Positions 17,608 to 27,703 of a stretch of 64,000 nt of DNA are shown here, piece by piece. Location of the stretch: positions 30,738 through 94,737 of the forward strand of contig CATJTQ010000086.1 in NCBI GenBank assembly GCA_949743325.1, read 5' to 3'. Each line of letters begins with the position of its first letter. The first letter of the stretch is position 1. Both the position numbers and the translations under genes were made by a program. The notes under the pieces are model-generated. The model had not been told where the DNA came from. It searched no databases and saw only the letters and a list, made by a program, of their open reading frames with translations. The stretch is from an uncultured Lachnospiraceae bacterium. Its GTDB lineage: Bacteria > Bacillota > Clostridia > Lachnospirales > Lachnospiraceae.

Positions 17608-19253
17608 CCTAATAATTTTTCAAAATCATCTATAGTGACAGGCTTTGAGTAATAATATCCCTGATAAAATGTTGCTTTATATTTATCAAGATATTTGCTC
17701 AACGGTTTGTCCTCAACACCTTCAATACATGTTTTGACACCTATCGTCTTAGCACATTCAACCATATGATGAATTAATGCTTGATTTACTGGTTTCTCCT
17801 CTATTCCCCTCACGAATGACATATCAATTTTTAACTCATCTATAGGAAGCTCCGTAAGAAGTCCTAATGAAGCTGTTCCCGTACCAAAATCATCCAAAGC
17901 AATCTTAACCCCCATAGCACGGAAAAAATTCATCTCTTCTCTCAAAAAATCTCTGTCAAGGCCTCTGCAGCGTTCTGTTAGTTCCATATATAAATCTTCC
18001 GGCGGAAAACCTGTCTCCTCCAATATTTTTAACACAGAATTCCTAAATTCAGCTCTCTCAAACTGTGACAGAGAAATATTTACATTAACAATAAACTCAG
18101 GTATCTTTTTCTTCAGTCTCATTCCATCTGTAAGAGCCTTCCTAATTATCCAATTTCCCAGTTTAAAAAAACTTGGGTCATCTTCCATCCATGGAATAAA
18201 TAAATTAGGCGACACTTCTCCATGCTCCTCATGACGCCATCTTACAAGAGCTTCCATTCCAATAACTTTTTCGCTCTTAACATCAACTATAGGCTGATAT
18301 CTTAAATAAAATCCCTGACATCCCTTATTAACACTTTTATGAATCTTGCTCATCAGCTCTAAATCAGTACTCTCCTTGTCATTTTCAAAATCATAGTAAA
18401 ATACTAATTTTCCATTTCTTTCATGCTTTGACTGATTAAATGCATACGCGATTGAACTCTTGATATTTTCAACGTTTCCTTTGTAATTATTTAATACTAC
18501 TGCTCCTCCGGAAATTTTAAGCGGCACAATAAAGTCCTGCAAAGAAATCTTTTCTTTGGCAATCATTGCAATTTGCCCATATAAATTTTTAGTATCTTCT
18601 TCACTGTACCCATACATACAAACCGCAAATTTAGCCCCATCAAGTCGATACACCATTCCATTACCATTTATAAGCTGTTTAATTTGCTCACCAAAACGAC
18701 GCATAATTTGATTGCCATTTGTATATCCATACATAAGATTTATTCTGCTGAACATATTTATACCTATCTCCATCACTGAAATAGGAATATTTCTGTCTAT
18801 TACATTTATCAGTTCCTGCAAAAATGAATAATCACTGTAAAGATTCGTAACTGGATCTATACTGTCTATAATTCCATGATTTATTATTGTGCCTGAAAAT
18901 AAGTCAGGCTCTCCATTTTCTCCCTTTAATATAGTACACTGACATGTACATACAACATAATTGCCAAATCGGTTTCTGGCACGATACTCAAAATCCTGCC
19001 ATTCCGTTTTTCCGCTGATTACGGCATCAAAATTTTTGCGATATGTTTCTATATCATCAAGGTGAATATATTCTTCCCATATTGAGCCAGCATCATACAT
19101 ATATTCATCAGGCAGACCAAAATATTCAACTGCATTTTTAGACCACCTAGAAACATTTGTCTCCATATTACACAAAAAAATATAACTTCTTTTTCCTGTT
19201 ATAGAGTATACATCAAAAATACGACTCTGCAGACCAGTTTTATCAAGTTCCAT
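17604..19253 (-). CDS. PAS-degenerate GGDEF-EAL cyclic-di-GMP phosphodiesterase
   Basis: Cytosolic signalling protein (549 aa). Residues ~15-130 form a PAS domain, ~135-285 a GGDEF-like domain whose signature is replaced by LDGAKF (inactive as a cyclase, possibly regulatory), and ~295-549 an EAL domain. The EAL domain retains GMEALVRWRH, NVNIS, ELTERC, ALDDFGTG, LKIDMSFV, EGVED and QGYYYSKP, i.e. the metal-binding Glu, Asn, Asp-Asp, Lys, Glu and Gln positions. It is therefore expected to hydrolyse c-di-GMP. No membrane segment. Stands alone, convergent with GH105. Confidence 0.88.
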   Translation of the reverse strand: MELDKTGLQSRIFDVYSITGKRSYIFLCNMETNVSRWSKNAVEYFGLPDEYMYDAGSIWEEYIHLDDIETYRKNFDAVISGKTEWQDFEYRARNRFGNYVVCTCQCTILKGENGEPDLFSGTIINHGIIDSIDPVTNLYSDYSFLQELINVIDRNIPISVMEIGINMFSRINLMYGYTNGNQIMRRFGEQIKQLINGNGMVYRLDGAKFAVCMYGYSEEDTKNLYGQIAMIAKEKISLQDFIVPLKISGGAVVLNNYKGNVENIKSSIAYAFNQSKHERNGKLVFYYDFENDKESTDLELMSKIHKSVNKGCQGFYLRYQPIVDVKSEKVIGMEALVRWRHEEHGEVSPNLFIPWMEDDPSFFKLGNWIIRKALTDGMRLKKKIPEFIVNVNISLSQFERAEFRNSVLKILEETGFPPEDLYMELTERCRGLDRDFLREEMNFFRAMGVKIALDDFGTGTASLGLLTELPIDELKIDMSFVRGIEEKPVNQALIHHMVECAKTIGVKTCIEGVEDKPLSKYLDKYKATFYQGYYYSKPVTIDDFEKLLG

Positions 19254-19442
19254 TTTCTTACCTCCAGAATTCCCTTAAGAATCCTTAATCTTTCTGCAGA
19301 CACTAACGCGTACAAAATTTCAGTAATAAATATCAAAGACACATAAGCAAGCCCCTGCAATTGTTAAATTGAATCCGTTATTTTTATTTTAACATATTTA
19401 CCAAACAAAATCAATAAAATGCGTTCTATTTTGTCTAATATT

Positions 19443-21164
19443 TTATGGCAGACTATTTCTAAGACATACTGCCCCATATCCTAACTGAACATTTGGCCAT
19501 ACACTAAATCCTGGTAGTTTCCTTGCTCCCTTAGTTAAGTATGCTTTTACCTTTTCACCATACAAATAAGGATCTTTTCCATTAACTATTCCATACTCCA
19601 TTAATATACACGCCATACCGCTGACTACAGGAGTTGCAAAAGAAGTTCCCGTATATTCACTGTAACCACCGCCTGCTTTAGTTGACATAATATTCACTCC
19701 CGGAGCAGCCACATCCGGTTTCTGAACAGATTTGCAGTTAGTCACACATCCTCTTCCTGAGAAATCTGCATATGCGTCCGTCTCACCGTTGTATGCAGCT
19801 ACTGTAATAACTTTCAAAGCAGCAGACGGAACTGTAAATGTTGCAGACGGAGACGGCCGCAAAAACTCTGTGACAGACGATAATCCTTCTCTAACCGGAA
19901 GCCATAGATTATAACTTCCTACAACAACTTTCCTGCCGACAATCTCAAAGAACCAAATTCCTTCGTCTACATAACCTTCATTGGGAAGAAAATCTACATA
20001 AATCTCCTGATTTTCTGTATATGGTTTAGGCTCTCCATAATATATTAATATTTCCACATTTCCAAGATTAAATCGCTGCGCCTCATTTCTATCATAAAAA
20101 ACTATTCTGTCACCAGCAGGATTAGTTAAAATAATGTCAAATTCATCTACATAATTTTTCCATAGCTGGACGCTCAGGGAAGATTCATACGGTCCTACAA
20201 TAAATTCTGCCTTCTGTGTCTGCTGCGCACCTACACTCCCAAAAAAATGACCTGCGGCGGCTCCCTCATTTCCTGCTCCAACACTGATAACATTTTTCCA
20301 GAAAGAAGCCGCTTCATTAAGAAATGTTTCCAGCAATGAACTTCCGTCATGTGCTCCATAATTATTTCCAAAACTCATATTAATTGCCAACGGCAGATTC
20401 GCTTCCCTAGCTTTTTTCAAACTATAATCAACAGCAAGCATTAATTCTGTTGTTCTTGGAAACGAATTTGTATTAGGAATCCCTAATTTCACTGCAATAA
20501 TTGACGCTTTAGGCGCAATACCCCGATAACGTCCATTTGATGACCTTCCGTTGCCAACTGCTACACCTGCCACCGCAGTTCCATGACCGCTGCTGTCAAC
20601 ACTAAGAGGCGGTCCGCCATTTTGCAGAGCCTCATTAATCTGCTCACTGTTATATTCTCTCCCTATATGATAGCCTTGTGGAGTTTCTCCTCTCTGTGTC
20701 TGATCCCACAAATACAAAATTCGTGTTGTCCCATCCTCATTCCTAAAATCAGGATGGGTATAGTCAATACCGCTGTCAATTAACGCAAAACATACACCCT
20801 CGCCTGAAAGATTAAAAGGCGGACTTTGTACTGGATTTACACATGAAATGCTTCTAACTTGATTTAGCGCAAAATATAGTCTTTTTGGCTTCTCAACAAA
20901 TTCTATTTCTCTCAGACTGCTTAATTGATCCATATATTGGGCCGGAACATTTAAAACCGCATATCCTCCAAGCAGCTCACTAACCAAAATATCACTGCTT
21001 ATCTCACTCAATGCCATTCTTAAATCACCGTTATATTTCACTATTAAATCCCAACTGTTATTAGATTCCTCATAGCCTACATTGAGATTCTGCGATTTCT
21101 GTCTCTCCTCTTCTGGAGTCTCAAGTGCCAAATTTAAAAGATTTTCATATTTCTGTGATGCCAT
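19443..21164 (-). CDS. Subtilisin-like S8 serine protease, Csp-like
   Basis: Subtilase of 573 aa without an obvious signal peptide. The catalytic triad is visible: Asp in FALIDSGIDYTHPDF (~residue 110), His in DSSGHGTAVAGVAVG (~190) and Ser in GTSFATPVVSGMA (~505). A large insertion between His and Ser (~residues 300-430) and the N-terminal inhibitory-like region resemble the clostridial Csp germination proteases; assignment to that group is inference. All three catalytic residues are intact, unlike CspA/CspC pseudoproteases. It lies 30 bp downstream of the integrase on the same strand, so may share its transcript. Confidence 0.88.
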   Translation of the reverse strand: MASQKYENLLNLALETPEEERQKSQNLNVGYEESNNSWDLIVKYNGDLRMALSEISSDILVSELLGGYAVLNVPAQYMDQLSSLREIEFVEKPKRLYFALNQVRSISCVNPVQSPPFNLSGEGVCFALIDSGIDYTHPDFRNEDGTTRILYLWDQTQRGETPQGYHIGREYNSEQINEALQNGGPPLSVDSSGHGTAVAGVAVGNGRSSNGRYRGIAPKASIIAVKLGIPNTNSFPRTTELMLAVDYSLKKAREANLPLAINMSFGNNYGAHDGSSLLETFLNEAASFWKNVISVGAGNEGAAAGHFFGSVGAQQTQKAEFIVGPYESSLSVQLWKNYVDEFDIILTNPAGDRIVFYDRNEAQRFNLGNVEILIYYGEPKPYTENQEIYVDFLPNEGYVDEGIWFFEIVGRKVVVGSYNLWLPVREGLSSVTEFLRPSPSATFTVPSAALKVITVAAYNGETDAYADFSGRGCVTNCKSVQKPDVAAPGVNIMSTKAGGGYSEYTGTSFATPVVSGMACILMEYGIVNGKDPYLYGEKVKAYLTKGARKLPGFSVWPNVQLGYGAVCLRNSLP

Positions 21165-21194
21165 ATAGTTAAATCCTGTAAAAATATTTATATA

Positions 21195-22346
21195 TTATAT
21201 GTAATTTTCCAGCCCCAATCCATTCATTTCCTCAAATTTTTTCATCTCCCTCTTTTTTTCATCATCAGTAACATGCACATACAAATTCATTGTAATATTA
21301 ATGTTGGAATGTCCCAGTATCTGCTGCAGAGTTTTAGGTTTCATCCCAGCCTCAATACACCTTGTCGCAAAAGTATGTCGAAACGTATGCATTGAAAAAG
21401 TTTCTATCCCAGCTTTTGCCGCAATTTTACGGATATGTGAATCATATGTTGTATTTTTTGTCAACACACCGTTACGATTTACAAATATAAAATCTTCAAA
21501 CTGCATTGACAAATTTCTTTCAGCATTTTTCTTTGAATATTCTCTCTTCTTTGTCTCTAAAATATCATAAACAATTTTTGTCATTGTTATCACTCTGTAT
21601 CCTGCCTCACTTTTTGGTTCCCCTATTGTATATTGTCCGCTCGAATAATTATATCCTACTGACCTTCTAATATGAATCTCTTTGTTTTCAAAATCTATAT
21701 CTTCCCATTTTAGACCAATTAATTCCCCCGCCCTAAGTCCTGTCTGTAATAGAAACTGATACTGCAAAAAATTACTTGTACCTCTTGCAGTACTTAAAAA
21801 TAGCTTCTGTTCCTCAACAGTTAGAACCCGATTTCTTTTTTCTGTCTTCCTTGGACATTTAACAGAGCGTTTTACAGGATTTGATAATATTATCTCATTT
21901 TCTTCTGCACAATCAAACATATTGTACATTGTTATTCTTGTCTGCTCCATAGTTGACCCAGCATAATTTCTTACTTCCATATCATTTAACACACCTTGGC
22001 AGTGCATCGGCCTTACATCATCTATATACATATCTCCTATACTGCTTTTTATACAACAGTTATAACGATCAGTATAATTTTTTATTGTATTATTTCGTAC
22101 AGTTTTTTCTTTTATATTAGATATCCAATATTTAAACCACTCGTCAACAGTCATTCTATTATTCTTACCTACACTGTGCATATTATCATACTTTGCATCC
22201 ACAAGCCACTTACTGCAGTCAATATATCTGTCAAAAGATTTGACTATCCGTTTCCCTCTTTTATCTGTAAACCGACCGACATATTTTCCGTCTTTTCTCT
22301 GTGATATACCAACTCCAAGCTCTCTGCCATTTAAATTTTTTCCCAT
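21195..22346 (-). CDS. Tyrosine-type site-specific recombinase (phage/ICE integrase family)
   Basis: Recombinase of 383 aa: N-terminal arm-binding domain (GKYVGRFTDKRGKRIVKSF), a SAM-like core-binding domain (~60-165) and a catalytic domain with Arg in LQTGLRAGELIGLKW, Lys in the beta-hairpin, HTFRHTFATRC (His-x-x-Arg), LGHSNINIT and the nucleophile Tyr in MNLYVHV. All look intact. GAGAGGAG precedes the ATG. No excisionase, relaxase or phage genes accompany it, so it is an orphan or the remnant of an element. A long perfect palindrome lies 30 bp upstream of its start. Confidence 0.92.
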   Translation of the reverse strand: MGKNLNGRELGVGISQRKDGKYVGRFTDKRGKRIVKSFDRYIDCSKWLVDAKYDNMHSVGKNNRMTVDEWFKYWISNIKEKTVRNNTIKNYTDRYNCCIKSSIGDMYIDDVRPMHCQGVLNDMEVRNYAGSTMEQTRITMYNMFDCAEENEIILSNPVKRSVKCPRKTEKRNRVLTVEEQKLFLSTARGTSNFLQYQFLLQTGLRAGELIGLKWEDIDFENKEIHIRRSVGYNYSSGQYTIGEPKSEAGYRVITMTKIVYDILETKKREYSKKNAERNLSMQFEDFIFVNRNGVLTKNTTYDSHIRKIAAKAGIETFSMHTFRHTFATRCIEAGMKPKTLQQILGHSNINITMNLYVHVTDDEKKREMKKFEEMNGLGLENYI

Positions 22347-22375
22347 ATAAATTTCTCCTCTCAGTATGATTATTT

Positions 22376-22418
22376 AATGTCAAATACCCCTCAGCAAAGC
22401 TGTGGGGTATTTGACATT
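22376..22418. repeat. 43-bp near-perfect palindrome upstream of the recombinase
   Basis: Arms of 15 bp (AATGTCAAATACCCC and its complement) enclose a T-T mismatch and a CAGC-AAA-GCTG mini-hairpin. It is in the 5' untranslated region of the recombinase, before its Shine-Dalgarno site. It has no flanking U-run on the minus strand, so a simple terminator is unlikely. Confidence 0.7.
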
Positions 22419-22473
22419 CAGCGGCAATCTCCAAATATATGTAATTATAAATATTTGTCTTGTTGTCCACTGG

Positions 22474-22504
22474 AAAAAAACAGCCCTAAGAAGACTGTTT
22501 TTTT
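22474..22504. terminator. Bidirectional terminator after the DMT permease
   Basis: AAAAAAACAG (22474-22483) and CTGTTTTTTT (22495-22504) form a stem flanked by A and U tracts on either strand. The DMT stop codon lies in the loop. Confidence 0.8.
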
Positions 22505-23442
22505 AATTTAAGAGATTTTTTTATTGGTATCTGGGCAATCAAGATCGCTGCAAATATAAACAGACAGCCCAGCAACTCTCTGAATGAGAGCTTTTGATTT
22601 AACAATATCCAGCCTGCCAACACACTGAACACTGATTCAAGACTTAAAAGCAAAGAAGCTACAGTCGGATTCAGACCATTTTGTCCGACAATCTGCAATG
22701 TATATCCAACTCCGCTTGATAAAAAACCTGCATATATAATAGGAAGCCACGCATCTTTTGATAAAAAAGCAGCTATCCAATCGCCTGCACCTGCCGAAAA
22801 AATTTTGAAATCACAAAAAACTATTGGAAATATACTTAAAACAGCACACACAAAAAATTGTATACACGACATTTTCACTGCATCTACCCTTGGGGAAAAA
22901 TAATCAATAACAAGTATATGAACAGCAAATAACAATGCACATAAAAACATAAATGCATCATTTATTTCTATAGTAAACGAGTCTTTAATACATAATAGAT
23001 AAAGTCCCATTAACGCCAAAATTACAGAAACCCATATATTGAACCTGCACTTTTTATGTAAAAATATTCCCAAAACAGGAACAAGCAATATATAACAAGA
23101 TGTTAAAAATCCTGCTTTCGCCACAGTCTCTCCATAGTACAATCCAAGCTGCTGCATAGTACTAGCAGAGAATAAAATGATTCCGCATAAGACTCCGCCT
23201 ATAAGCAAATCTTTGTTTTCTTTAACTTTGGGCCGCTCTCCATTTTCTCTGTTCTTTACTTTATCTATAATATATATGACTGGTATTAAAACTACAGCGG
23301 CAATCAAATTTCTTATACCATTAAAAGAAAACGCCCCCACAGCCTTTCCACCTTCGCTCTGAGCAACAAAGGCAAATCCCCAAATAATAGAAGTAACAAT
23401 CAACAGGAAGGAATTTCTTATCTTAATTAATTTTGTGTTCAT
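22486..23442 (-). CDS. DMT-superfamily (EamA) permease
   Basis: Ten-helix drug/metabolite transporter (318 aa) with two EamA repeats: the first begins with SFLLIVTSIIWGFAFVAQ, the second includes IIYAGFLSSGVGYTLQIVGQ and LLLSLESVFSVLAGWILL. Members export amino acids, metabolites or drugs. The start is only 4 bp after the stop of the ABC ATPase gene, making it the fourth gene of an amino-acid transport operon. An amino-acid or related substrate is thus plausible but not demonstrable. Confidence 0.88.
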   Translation of the reverse strand: MNTKLIKIRNSFLLIVTSIIWGFAFVAQSEGGKAVGAFSFNGIRNLIAAVVLIPVIYIIDKVKNRENGERPKVKENKDLLIGGVLCGIILFSASTMQQLGLYYGETVAKAGFLTSCYILLVPVLGIFLHKKCRFNIWVSVILALMGLYLLCIKDSFTIEINDAFMFLCALLFAVHILVIDYFSPRVDAVKMSCIQFFVCAVLSIFPIVFCDFKIFSAGAGDWIAAFLSKDAWLPIIYAGFLSSGVGYTLQIVGQNGLNPTVASLLLSLESVFSVLAGWILLNQKLSFRELLGCLFIFAAILIAQIPIKKSLKLKKQSS

Positions 23443-23446
23443 TTAT

Positions 23447-24226
23447 CTACGCATTTAATATTGATTTCAAGAAATTCTGTGTTCTTGGATTTTGAGGATT
23501 GTTAAATATCTGCTGTGGAGTCCCTTCTTCTGCAATTATTCCGTCTGCCATAAATAAAACTCTGTCCGCTACTTCTCTTGCAAAACCCATCTCATGTGTA
23601 ACACAGAGCATTGTCATACCTTCTTTTGCCAAATTCTGCATTACTTTCAATACTTCTCCAACTAATTCCGGATCAAGAGCTGATGTAGGCTCATCAAACA
23701 GCATAATCTCAGGCTTCATTGCCAATGCTCTTGCAATGGCAACCCTTTGCTGCTGTCCTCCAGAAAGACGATTAGGATATTGATCAGCCTTCTCTGCCAG
23801 CCCTACACTCTCCAGCAATGCTATTGCTTCATCCCGTGCTGTTTTTTTATTTATCTTCTTAACATGTATAGGCGAAATCATAACATTTTCTATTACTGTT
23901 TTATGAGGAAAAAGATTAAAACGCTGAAAACACATACCCATATTAAGCAGAAGCTTTTGCTGATGCTCTTTGCCGATTCTTTCAACCGTTTTATTTTTTT
24001 CTCTGTGAAGAAATAAATCTCCCTTAATAAATATTTTACCGCTTGTAATTTTTTCAAGCTGATTTAGCGAGCGCAGGTATGTTGACTTTCCAGCACCGGA
24101 AGGTCCAATAATACATATTACTTCACCTTTTTTTACTTTTAAATTAATATCTTTTAATACCTCAAGAGAGCCAAATTTTTTGCTGACATGTTCTGTCTCC
24201 AATATATATTCATAATTATCTGCCAT
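23447..24226 (-). CDS. Polar amino acid ABC importer, ATP-binding protein
   Basis: ATPase of 259 aa of the GlnQ/HisP/TcyC class: Walker [10 protein letters not shown] (~residue 40), Q-loop [14 protein letters not shown], signature [15 protein letters not shown] (~153), Walker [15 protein letters not shown] and switch VTHEMGFA. The C-terminal [14 protein letters not shown] is typical of polar amino-acid importers. It is third in the operon: binding protein, permease, ATPase, DMT permease. Confidence 0.94.
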   Translation of the reverse strand: MADNYEYILETEHVSKKFGSLEVLKDINLKVKKGEVICIIGPSGAGKSTYLRSLNQLEKITSGKIFIKGDLFLHREKNKTVERIGKEHQQKLLLNMGMCFQRFNLFPHKTVIENVMISPIHVKKINKKTARDEAIALLESVGLAEKADQYPNRLSGGQQQRVAIARALAMKPEIMLFDEPTSALDPELVGEVLKVMQNLAKEGMTMLCVTHEMGFAREVADRVLFMADGIIAEEGTPQQIFNNPQNPRTQNFLKSILNA

Positions 24227-24240
24227 AAATATTTGACCTC

Positions 24241-25281
24241 CTATTCATATACCGAAAATCTATTTTCTATTTTATTAAATATAAAAGTAAAGAACATAGT
24301 TATAATTAAATATATTATAAGAGCGGGAACAAATACAAGATATGAACCCTCGCTTGTCATAATATTTTTAGATACTGTTGTTATATCTACAAGAGATATC
24401 GCAAATACCAGCGACGCGTCTTTAAGTACCATGATAAACTCATTGCAGACTGGAGGTATCATTCTCCTTATTGATTGCGGTATAATTATCAATGACATAG
24501 TTTGGGGATAATTCATTCCCAGTGCCTTTGCCGCCTCATACTGACCTCTGTCAATCGACTGTATAGCCGCTCTAACAATCTCTGCACAATACGCACCTGA
24601 ATTTAATGAAAAGGCTATAAGCGCAGCAATAAAAGCTCCCTTGTAAACAGCTTCTGTATCTCCTGCTGAAAACAAATCTCTCCATGCAAATCCAAAGATT
24701 CCCGGAATTGAAAAATAAATTACAAATAACTGAATTAACAGCGGCGTACCTCTAAAGAAAAATATATATCCGCCGCAAAACTTATTAATTAGTTTCTTCT
24801 TCGATATCTTTCCAAGCGCAAGAAATATGCCAAGTACAACACCTATTATAATAGTTAGAGTTGTAAGCAGAATTGTGAGCTTAGCTCCATGCATTACATT
24901 TTCTCCGCATCCCAGCATTCTATATGTGTAGTTTACCATCTGCCCTACGACTTTTGCCTTGCCCTTATCTGCTGAATATACTTTTCCCGCAAACCCTACA
25001 AATCTCTCTGTCATCTCATTTGCTCCGGAAGATGAAAATGAACAGAAATTTATAATAATCATATTATTATAAGTGACAGTCACATATTTTCTAGTACTTT
25101 GTGCATCCTTCTCGATAAGCTTCTGCATCTCTGGCGAAGCCCTGCCAATCATCATTTCTTCGCTTGGCTTTACAGCTGCTAAAATTACTACCGCAATTAA
25201 AACTAAGACAAAGATAGCTGCATTTATCTTAGTACTCTTTTTCCAATTTTTTATATCAGTTATTTTCTTAAGTGTATTCAT
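24241..25281 (-). CDS. Polar amino acid ABC importer, permease with N-terminal extension
   Basis: Permease of 346 aa of the HisM/GlnP family: five helices from ~residue 120 and the EAA loop [29 protein letters not shown] (~260) that docks the ATPase. The first ~115 residues are an extension absent from typical 220-residue family members. It holds one membrane helix ([17 protein letters not shown]) and an outside segment of about 75 residues, possibly interacting with the lipoprotein binding protein. Starts 10 bp after the binding-protein stop. Confidence 0.92.
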   Translation of the reverse strand: MNTLKKITDIKNWKKSTKINAAIFVLVLIAVVILAAVKPSEEMMIGRASPEMQKLIEKDAQSTRKYVTVTYNNMIIINFCSFSSSGANEMTERFVGFAGKVYSADKGKAKVVGQMVNYTYRMLGCGENVMHGAKLTILLTTLTIIIGVVLGIFLALGKISKKKLINKFCGGYIFFFRGTPLLIQLFVIYFSIPGIFGFAWRDLFSAGDTEAVYKGAFIAALIAFSLNSGAYCAEIVRAAIQSIDRGQYEAAKALGMNYPQTMSLIIIPQSIRRMIPPVCNEFIMVLKDASLVFAISLVDITTVSKNIMTSEGSYLVFVPALIIYLIITMFFTFIFNKIENRFSVYE

Positions 25282-25291
25282 AATTTACCTT

Positions 25292-26137
25292 TTATTCTTC
25301 TGTCACAAACCAATGGTCAAAGATTTCTTTAATAACTCCTTCTTCTTCCATATCTTCTAAAGCTTCATTTATCGCTGTCTGGAGCGCCTGATTTTCCATG
25401 CCTATGGCAATTGCAAACTCCTCTGCCTCTGAATCATCCTGGAATTCAAGACGGTACTTGTCTTTATTTCGATTTAAAAAACTATCAGCCACTGAACTGT
25501 CACATACAACTGCATCAATCTCTTTATTTTCCAACTGAGTAAAACAATTTGGAATCTTTTCATTAGCAACTATCTCTACATTTATTGTACCAGTCGACTT
25601 ATAATCAGACATTAATATATCCGATGTCGTCTCTTTCTGTACAGCAATAGTTTTTCCCTCTAAATCATTAAAACTTGAAATTTCCAAATCACTGTCTTTT
25701 AATACAACTACAGACTGATAATTCTTAATATATGGAGTTGAAAAAATCATCTCCTCTTTTCTCTGAGGAGTAATGGTTACTGCTGAACATACACAGTCAT
25801 AGTTTTTATCAATTGCAGCGAAAATTCCATCCCACGCTGTATTTATAAATTTAACTTCCAATCCAAGCCTGTCCGCTACCTCGGTTGCAATATCAACATC
25901 AAAACCAACTGGTGTAGTGCCATCCTCGGCAATATCTTCAAACGGCGGATAACTCATCTCAGCCCCCACTGTAAGAACACCATCGTTTACTAATTTCACA
26001 TCTGATATGTCTATCGTCGTCTCTGTATTGTTGTTTTTTTTGTCTTTATCCTCCTTTTGAGAGCCACATCCAGTAATAACCGCCGCACCCATTGTAAATA
26101 TAAGCGCTGCCGCCATTAATTTTTTTAATTTCCTCAT
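25292..26137 (-). CDS. Polar amino acid ABC importer, substrate-binding lipoprotein
   Basis: Extracellular binding protein (281 aa) of family 3 (SBP_bac_3). The signal peptide ends in a lipobox VITGC with Cys at about residue 24. The domain starts LTVGAEMSYPPFED and carries GFDVDIATEVADRLGL, IVPAL-type CSAVTITPQRKEEM and FSTPYIKNYQSVVV. A ligand cannot be fixed from sequence; the family binds Cys/cystine, Gln, His and similar. First gene of the operon, with AGGAGG before the ATG. Confidence 0.93.
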   Translation of the reverse strand: MRKLKKLMAAALIFTMGAAVITGCGSQKEDKDKKNNNTETTIDISDVKLVNDGVLTVGAEMSYPPFEDIAEDGTTPVGFDVDIATEVADRLGLEVKFINTAWDGIFAAIDKNYDCVCSAVTITPQRKEEMIFSTPYIKNYQSVVVLKDSDLEISSFNDLEGKTIAVQKETTSDILMSDYKSTGTINVEIVANEKIPNCFTQLENKEIDAVVCDSSVADSFLNRNKDKYRLEFQDDSEAEEFAIAIGMENQALQTAINEALEDMEEEGVIKEIFDHWFVTEE

Positions 26138-26192
26138 TTCTTTTCCTCCTTAATTACACTTTTTTATAGGGATTCTTTATCCCTTATCTTAA

Positions 26193-27524
26193 TTATAGTA
26201 CATACAATCCTCTGCTAACATAATAATCTTTTTTATCCTGATACATAAGTTTATCAGTATTAGCCACACTTACCTCTATATTTTCACACTTTGGAAGCCA
26301 AAGACTTCCGACAGAAGCAGATATATCTGTTGTCCAGTCGGCTTTTAATTTTTCAACATGCCTCGCAAATTCTTCTTCTGCAACTCCTTTACAGAAAACA
26401 ACAAACTCGTCGCCTCCGATTCTGTAAATATGTTTTCCAAAATTTTTTTTCAATATATCCGCGACCGTTTTTATCATTTTGTCACCCTGTTCATGCCCAT
26501 ATTTATCATTTACATTTTTTAGACCGTTTATATCTGCAAAGATTATTCCCAAAGAGATGTCTTTTCTGCCTTCAAGTTTATTCATCAATCTTACATAAGC
26601 ATGACGGTTTCCTACCTTAGTAAGCCTGTCACAATAACTTAACTCATATAGTTTATCAAGACTGTGCCTCTTCTCTATATCATTTAATACTACTGAGGCG
26701 ACTATCTTCACTAGAAAATTTCTATCCATATTTTGATTAGGATTATCAAGTCCAATAAAACCTACTATTTTGCCCTTTTTTCTAAATGGAATGGCAATTA
26801 AAGTCTCTATCTGCTGCTGTTCGAGTATTTCATACTCCAATGAACTTTTATCAAGTTCACTTGACACCTGAGATATGAACACTTCTCCCTTCGACTTAAA
26901 CAACTCCATCCAGCGCGAAATAGCAGAGATATCTATGTTCTGCAAAAAAGCTATCTGCGGCTCAACGCCGTCCCTGCACCACTCATATGTATTATTAATA
27001 GACTTATTATCTTTAGAAAATTCAAAAATATATGCTCTGTCTGCATTATAATATTGCGCCATATTTGCCAGACATTGGTTTAGCGCTGCTTCTATGTCAT
27101 TATTCTCATATAACATCCTCAGACACTCAAGTAAAGTAGCCTCTACCTTCTGTTCATTCTCAAGTTTCTTTTCTGTTCTCTTAGCATGTGTAATATCCGT
27201 AAACACACACATTTTAACTTCCTTGCCGCCAACTTTTATTAAACGGCACTTCTGATAAAAATATTTATCAAACTTCTTGCTGTATCGCTCATCTTCAGTT
27301 CTGCCCTCTCTCAAAACCTCTTCATTATTACAGTTAGCACAGGGCTCATCAAAACCATATAAGACCTTATAACAAGGAAGCTGTAATGCTTCCTTTTCAA
27401 GTAGACCAACCATATTTAAAACAGTTTTATTTACATATATTAATTTATGATTGTAGAAATCGACTACATATATAATTTCATCGACCTCATCCAATAACAT
27501 TAACTTTAGTTCTTCTCTTGTCAT
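26193..27524 (-). CDS. PAS-GAF-GGDEF diguanylate cyclase
   Basis: Soluble c-di-GMP synthase (443 aa). PAS domain near residues 5-115 with a Cys-rich stretch (CYKVLYGFDEPCANCNN) that could bind a metal or cofactor, GAF domain ~135-280, and GGDEF ~285-443 with an intact RIGGDEFVVFC active site (~375). The ATG at 27524 is preferred; a longer frame begins at 27575 but the extra residues lack family character. It is upstream of the amino acid importer on the same strand with a 55-bp gap. Together with the hybrid kinase it forms a signalling block. Confidence 0.88.
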   Translation of the reverse strand: MTREELKLMLLDEVDEIIYVVDFYNHKLIYVNKTVLNMVGLLEKEALQLPCYKVLYGFDEPCANCNNEEVLREGRTEDERYSKKFDKYFYQKCRLIKVGGKEVKMCVFTDITHAKRTEKKLENEQKVEATLLECLRMLYENNDIEAALNQCLANMAQYYNADRAYIFEFSKDNKSINNTYEWCRDGVEPQIAFLQNIDISAISRWMELFKSKGEVFISQVSSELDKSSLEYEILEQQQIETLIAIPFRKKGKIVGFIGLDNPNQNMDRNFLVKIVASVVLNDIEKRHSLDKLYELSYCDRLTKVGNRHAYVRLMNKLEGRKDISLGIIFADINGLKNVNDKYGHEQGDKMIKTVADILKKNFGKHIYRIGGDEFVVFCKGVAEEEFARHVEKLKADWTTDISASVGSLWLPKCENIEVSVANTDKLMYQDKKDYYVSRGLYVL

Positions 27525-27641
27525 AACACTACTTTCGCCTTTACTATATACAACAGTTACGTTACAAATATGCAAACATTATATTGATTTTACTATAAAC
27601 ACAAAATAATATCAATATATTTAAATAAAATATGTCAAGTT

Positions 27642-27692
27642 AAAAAGAGGATATCAATGCCACTGACTATAATGGCTTTTATGATATCCTCT
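27642..27692 (-). terminator. Terminator of the hybrid kinase gene
   Basis: Perfect 11-bp outer stem (AGAGGATATCA and complement) with an inner GCCA/TGGC stem, followed on the minus strand by TTTTT. Located 12 nt past the kinase stop. Confidence 0.85.
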
Positions 27693-27703
27693 AAATTCAA
27701 TTT

